A DNA stretch of 64,000 nucleotides from NCBI GenBank assembly GCA_016721015.1, contig JADKJL010000001.1, forward strand, positions 124,001-188,000. Direction: 5' to 3'. This stretch comes from Lysobacterales bacterium (lineage in GTDB: Bacteria; Pseudomonadota; Gammaproteobacteria; Xanthomonadales; Rhodanobacteraceae). A program made the translations under genes and the position numbers. The notes beneath the pieces are model-generated. The model ran no database searches. It worked only from the letters and a program-made list of their open reading frames with translations, and was not told the DNA's origin. Shown here one piece after another: positions 60,413-64,000 of the stretch (its first letter is position 1; the number at the start of each line of letters is the position of its first letter).

Positions 60413-63277
60413 TCAGAACTTGATGCTGGCCTCGACGTAGCTGTAGCGGCCCGGCAGATCATAGGTCGATGCGTCATAGCCATTGAGCGAGCAGCTCTGG
60501 CAGATCGGCGGAGATTTGCTGGTGATGTTGTTGATGCCGCCAGCGATGACGAAGTTCATGTCGGTTGGCAACTTCCAGCTTGCGCGCAAATCGTGGAAGG
60601 TCGTTGCGCCAAGGTGGTTGGTGCCGGCTGCCGCATTGCTGCAATTGTCGAACGTGCCGACCGTATCGCAGGATTCGGTCAGGTCGGAAATGTAGCGTGC
60701 CGACCAGCTTAGGTTGACGTCACCAATGTTCCAGTTCAAACGTGCGGTTGCGCGCCAATCCGGAATTGCACTGTCATTGACTTCGACGCCAACCACGCGT
60801 GGCTCGGACAGGCCCGAATCGATGGCGATCGCCTCATAGCTGGTCACCTTGGTCGCTGACAGGCTGGCGCCAAACGTACCTATGCCGGTTGCGTTGCCTA
60901 GCCAGCTGATGCCGAAGTCGATGCCCTTGGTGTTGATCTTGCCGAGGTTGAACAAGGTGTTGTCGAAGCCGTTGATATTGCCGCCCGACGAACGACTGAT
61001 GCCGCCGCAGAAGATCGGATCAAGGGTCGCCACGCAACGGTTGAGTTGGGTCTGCGCATCGGATGCCTGGATCGCATCTTCGATCTTGATGCGGTACCAG
61101 GTTACTTCCAGATCGAGTTTCTGCGACCAGCTCGTGTTGGTACCCCAGTTCGGGCTATAGACGCCACCAACGGTCAGACTCGTCGAGGTTTCCGGATTGA
61201 GGTTGGCATTGCCGCCGGTGACCACCGAAATCTGTGAATTGGCCTGCTCGAAGGTGGCCGGATTGGGTACACCGAGCGTTGCACAGTTGGCTCCTTGCTG
61301 GCCGGTCGCACCGTTGCAGGGATCCTGGATCTGCGCGTCGAAGCGCGCAAACGTGCCATACAGTTCGCCGATCGACGGCGCGCGGAAACCTTCCGCCCAG
61401 GTGCTGCGCAGGGTCAGGTCATCGTTCAACTGCCAACGCAGGCCAACCTTGTTGTTGGTCGTGTTGCCGAAGTTTGAATAATCCGAGAAGCGCGAAGCCA
61501 CACTCAGATCCAGATGCTTGGCGAAGCTCATGTCCGCGAGCAGCGGGGCATTCAGTTCGAGGTAGTACTCGTTGACCGTGTACTCACCACTGGTCGGGCC
61601 GGACGGTACACCGTTCGACTCGCCGGCGGTGACGATCGAATCGGGTGTGTAGGAGCCGCTCTGCTTGCGGTGTTCGTAACCACCGGCGAAGGCCAGCGGA
61701 CCGGCCGGCATGTCGAACATGTCGCCCGAGATGTTCGCCGTCCAGGTGCTCAGCTTCTGGCGGCTGCGGTCATTCTCGATGAACTGGATGTAGTCGAGCA
61801 TATCCTGGGTGATCGAGCCCGGGCCGCCAAACATGTCGAGCGGAACACACGGCGCCGTGCAGTCGGCGATCGGTCCGAGCGCGCGCTGGATGTGGGCGAT
61901 GTTGTAGGTACCGTTGACGGTCTGGGTCGCTTTGTTTTCCGCGTTGACGTAGTTCACGTCCCAGAAGAACTGGCGATCACCGGCACTGAAATCGCCATTG
62001 AGGCCGGTCGAGAAATAGCTGGTGTCGACATTCTGGCGGAAAATGCGCGGACCGCCTTCGACCGGCCGGCGTGTGATGAACGAGCCTTCCGGCGCGATCG
62101 TTCCGAACGGGTTGTACGGATTGCTCGCGTCGATACCGACAAAATCGGCAAGACCGCCGCTGCCGGCTTCGGAACCGAGGAAGATCGGCTCCGGCGCAGC
62201 CTGGTTGACCGATTCGCGCTTGGTGTACGTGCCCTTGAGGTTCCAGCTCACGTGATCGCTGATGCGGTAGGTGCCCTGGGCGAACAAACCGGTGCGCTTG
62301 GACGGCGTCAGCAGCAGGTTGTACGGCGAGAAGTTGAAGCGCTCGGCATTCGACCACGGACGGAAACCGCCCGCACCATCACCGGAAAGGTTGCAGAACG
62401 AGGCGCCGCCATCGACTGGACAAAGACCGCCGTATGTCTCGTTCGGATCGGCCGGCGCGAACACCTGACGGCCGTTCGGCGTGGCCGAACTCCAACTGCC
62501 CGGATTGACCGCGCCGCCGATGCCCGGCGTTGGATAGCGTGACTGTTCCCAGTCGTTCGAGCTGATGCCCTTCTGGTCGTAGTAGCTCAGGTCGACGAAG
62601 AAATCGAATTTGTCGTTGCTGCCACCGAGCGAAATGTTGCCTTGCTGGGTCTTGCCATCGCCGGTCGAATAATCGCCGTAGTAGAGACGCGCGGCGCCGC
62701 CGTCCTGCTTCTTCTTGGTGATGATGTTGACCACGCCGGCAATCGCATCCGAGCCGTACAGCGCAGAAGCGCCATCGGTCAGGATCTCGATGCGATCGAC
62801 CGCACTGGCCGGGATCGTGTTGAGATCGACCGCAGCGGAGACGCCAGACGCCGAGGATTCGCTTACCCAACGCAGGCCGTCGACGAGAATGAGGGTGCGC
62901 TTGGCGCCGAGGTTGCGCAGCGAAACCGTGGTCGAACCCGAACCCACGCCCGAGCCATCCGGGCTGAAGCCGAAGTTGCCGGCTGAATTGAATTTGGTGT
63001 TGAGCGAGGAGCCACTGACGGAGAGACGCTGGATCACATCACCGATCGAGCCAAGACCGGTCGCCTCGATGTCGGCCGCAGTGATCACCTGGACGGGACT
63101 CTGGCCTTCGACATCGGCCTTCTTGATGCGTGAGCCGGTGACCTGGATCGCTTCAAGCTGCTGGGCGTCATCGCCGCGATCCTGCTGTGCGAATGCGGCG
63201 GCGCCGGGAACGGCAATCAAGCCGGCAGCGAGCGCCAGATGAATGGCACCACTGAGGCCACGAATACGGATATTCAT
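60413..63277 (-). CDS. TonB-dependent outer-membrane receptor
   Basis: Outer-membrane active transporter of 954 residues. Signal peptide ends near AAFAQQ (about 31). The plug domain (about 45-175) has IQVTGSRIKKADVEGQSPVQVIT and RNLGAKRTLILVDGLR. A barrel of about 22 strands ends in GRYSYVEASIKF, with a C-terminal Phe as required for barrel insertion. It is of the large type found in Lysobacterales that import sugars or peptides; the substrate cannot be read. GGAG lies upstream of ATG 63277. No ExbB/TonB genes next to it. Divergent from slt. Confidence 0.94.
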   Translation of the reverse strand: MNIRIRGLSGAIHLALAAGLIAVPGAAAFAQQDRGDDAQQLEAIQVTGSRIKKADVEGQSPVQVITAADIEATGLGSIGDVIQRLSVSGSSLNTKFNSAGNFGFSPDGSGVGSGSTTVSLRNLGAKRTLILVDGLRWVSESSASGVSAAVDLNTIPASAVDRIEILTDGASALYGSDAIAGVVNIITKKKQDGGAARLYYGDYSTGDGKTQQGNISLGGSNDKFDFFVDLSYYDQKGISSNDWEQSRYPTPGIGGAVNPGSWSSATPNGRQVFAPADPNETYGGLCPVDGGASFCNLSGDGAGGFRPWSNAERFNFSPYNLLLTPSKRTGLFAQGTYRISDHVSWNLKGTYTKRESVNQAAPEPIFLGSEAGSGGLADFVGIDASNPYNPFGTIAPEGSFITRRPVEGGPRIFRQNVDTSYFSTGLNGDFSAGDRQFFWDVNYVNAENKATQTVNGTYNIAHIQRALGPIADCTAPCVPLDMFGGPGSITQDMLDYIQFIENDRSRQKLSTWTANISGDMFDMPAGPLAFAGGYEHRKQSGSYTPDSIVTAGESNGVPSGPTSGEYTVNEYYLELNAPLLADMSFAKHLDLSVASRFSDYSNFGNTTNNKVGLRWQLNDDLTLRSTWAEGFRAPSIGELYGTFARFDAQIQDPCNGATGQQGANCATLGVPNPATFEQANSQISVVTGGNANLNPETSTSLTVGGVYSPNWGTNTSWSQKLDLEVTWYRIKIEDAIQASDAQTQLNRCVATLDPIFCGGISRSSGGNINGFDNTLFNLGKINTKGIDFGISWLGNATGIGTFGASLSATKVTSYEAIAIDSGLSEPRVVGVEVNDSAIPDWRATARLNWNIGDVNLSWSARYISDLTESCDTVGTFDNCSNAAAGTNHLGATTFHDLRASWKLPTDMNFVIAGGINNITSKSPPICQSCSLNGYDASTYDLPGRYSYVEASIKF

Positions 63278-63563
63278 AAACAAGTCTCCATTGGGATGGG
63301 CGAGCAAACCACGAAAGAAGCGCCGCATTCGGGGGTGAGAGGCGCCTTGGCCCGCGCAATGTAAGTAAATCGTTAGAAAAGCGCCAGAGCCGATTGTCAC
63401 ATTGCCGAAAAAACTCTCGCTTCAGTCTTGTGGGTGAATACAATCAATGACTTATGAAAATGCAACTGTGTGGTCAACGGTGTGCGCGACTTTGCCAGCC
63501 CCGATCGGCAACTCCGCCGGCACCCGGATAGGGTCGTCAAGACGGGCACGATACACTGCTCGC
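63278..63563. other. Divergent intergenic region with promoters for receptor and slt
   Basis: About 286 bp between two divergent starts. The centre (63430-63480) is AT-rich and is the likely promoter zone, but no -35/-10 pair stands out. No small gene was seen. Confidence 0.5.
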
Positions 63564-64000
63564 ATGCCCATCAAGAATCGCGTGTCCCTGATCCCGGCGA
63601 TCGCCTTTGGCATCGCCATCGCCAGCCTCCCTGCCCTTGCCGCACCCAAGGTCGACCGCAGCGTCCAGCGTCAGCATTACCGCAACGTCATCCAGTCCAT
63701 CGAGCACGGCCCGGCGGATGCCTGGAAACGAGAAGTAGCCGATCTTGCCGACTACCCGTTGTTGCCGTATGTCGAGTTGGCCGTGCTCAAGCGCGGCAAC
63801 GCCAAGCTCTCGCTGGCCCAGGTCGAAGCCTTCATCAAGCGTTGGCCGGATAGCCTGATCGCACGCGACCTGCGCGAATCAATGCTTCGCCAACTGACGA
63901 CAAGCCAGGACTGGCCCGCCTTCCTCAAGCTGTGGAGCGCCAGCAGCGCGGATGATCTGCAATGCGCCTGGCAGCGCGCGCGCATCGCCAGCGGCGAAAC
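63564..64000 (+). CDS. slt: Soluble lytic murein transglycosylase, 3'-truncated by the window edge
   Basis: N-terminal 145 residues of a periplasmic lytic transglycosylase. A signal peptide ends near ALAAPK (about 26), then the helical superhelix domain of Slt70 begins: DAWKREVADLADYPLLPYVELAVLKRG and AFIKRWPDSLIARDLRESML. The catalytic domain is beyond the right edge. ATG 63564 follows a 286-bp gap shared with the divergent TonB-dependent receptor. The family is clear from the superhelix pattern; the catalytic Glu is not visible here. Confidence 0.85.
   Translation, partial: MPIKNRVSLIPAIAFGIAIASLPALAAPKVDRSVQRQHYRNVIQSIEHGPADAWKREVADLADYPLLPYVELAVLKRGNAKLSLAQVEAFIKRWPDSLIARDLRESMLRQLTTSQDWPAFLKLWSASSADDLQCAWQRARIASGE

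Overview
The window is GC-rich, densely packed chromosomal DNA. Gene content points to a gammaproteobacterium of the Lysobacterales (Xanthomonadales), probably close to Rhodanobacteraceae: a hemD-hemX-hemY block, a stand-alone trpE, an HrpB helicase, a large TonB-dependent receptor with a QVTGSRIK-type N-terminus, many REP-like palindromes, and a secreted protein ending in an IFANGFD motif. This placement is inferred from families and style; no 16S or marker gene is present. No tRNA, rRNA or CRISPR array was found.

Layout. 0-8.8 kb: a truncated GGDEF cyclase, a TerC/Alx-type membrane protein preceded by a yybP-ykoY (Mn2+) riboswitch, an RlmI-like rRNA methyltransferase, FolE, a TetA-like MFS exporter overlapping a DUF938 methyltransferase, an SGNH hydrolase, a four-repeat membrane protein and an SDR. 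8.9-17.2 kb: a two-domain M16 protease, a tandem pair of TonB-C-domain envelope proteins, a DUF4156 lipoprotein, an NAD-dependent epimerase-like protein lacking the usual catalytic Tyr, a DUF1428 protein and an ABC-2 exporter. 17.3-22.9 kb: a SWIM/SNF2 helicase, then a lower-GC patch with a DUF2726 protein and a zinc-ribbon membrane protein, followed by a MITE-like element with 24-bp inverted repeats and 9-bp direct repeats. 23.0-25.9 kb: a BaeSR-like two-component system divergent from a Spy-like periplasmic protein. 25.9-32.0 kb: a dedicated Gram-negative sortase locus, with class GN sortase, a previously unannotated 56-aa ORF, a VIT/VWA sortase target, response regulator PdsR and histidine kinase PdsS.

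32-42 kb: trpE; an operon of a TAP-like hydrolase with NatA/NatB-type ABC genes; an operon of three paralogous small membrane proteins with an XRE regulator; ferredoxin-NADP reductase; and yadG-yadH. 42-52 kb: TatD, a secreted protein, HrpB, a non-flagellar MotA/MotB-like pair, a 1.5-kb gene-free block of inverted and tandem repeats, and a secreted protein/thioesterase pair. 52-55.4 kb: hemD-hemX-hemY. 55.7-64 kb: a large secreted beta-propeller/PKD/PPC protein, several small genes including a GIY-YIG-like ORF in lower-GC DNA, a TonB-dependent receptor with a strong terminator, and the 5' end of a soluble lytic transglycosylase.

The intergenic DNA is unusually structured. Three gaps carry 7-bp tandem arrays (GGGGAGT / GTGAGCG families). 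These are G-rich on the left and C-rich on the right, two of them surround REP palindromes, and several arrays meet the G-quadruplex formula. One pair brackets the pdsR-pdsS junction, supplies the pdsR stop codon and occupies the ribosome-binding position of pdsS. Two copies of a separate family of long-inverted-repeat elements sit near 42.2 and 50.2 kb.
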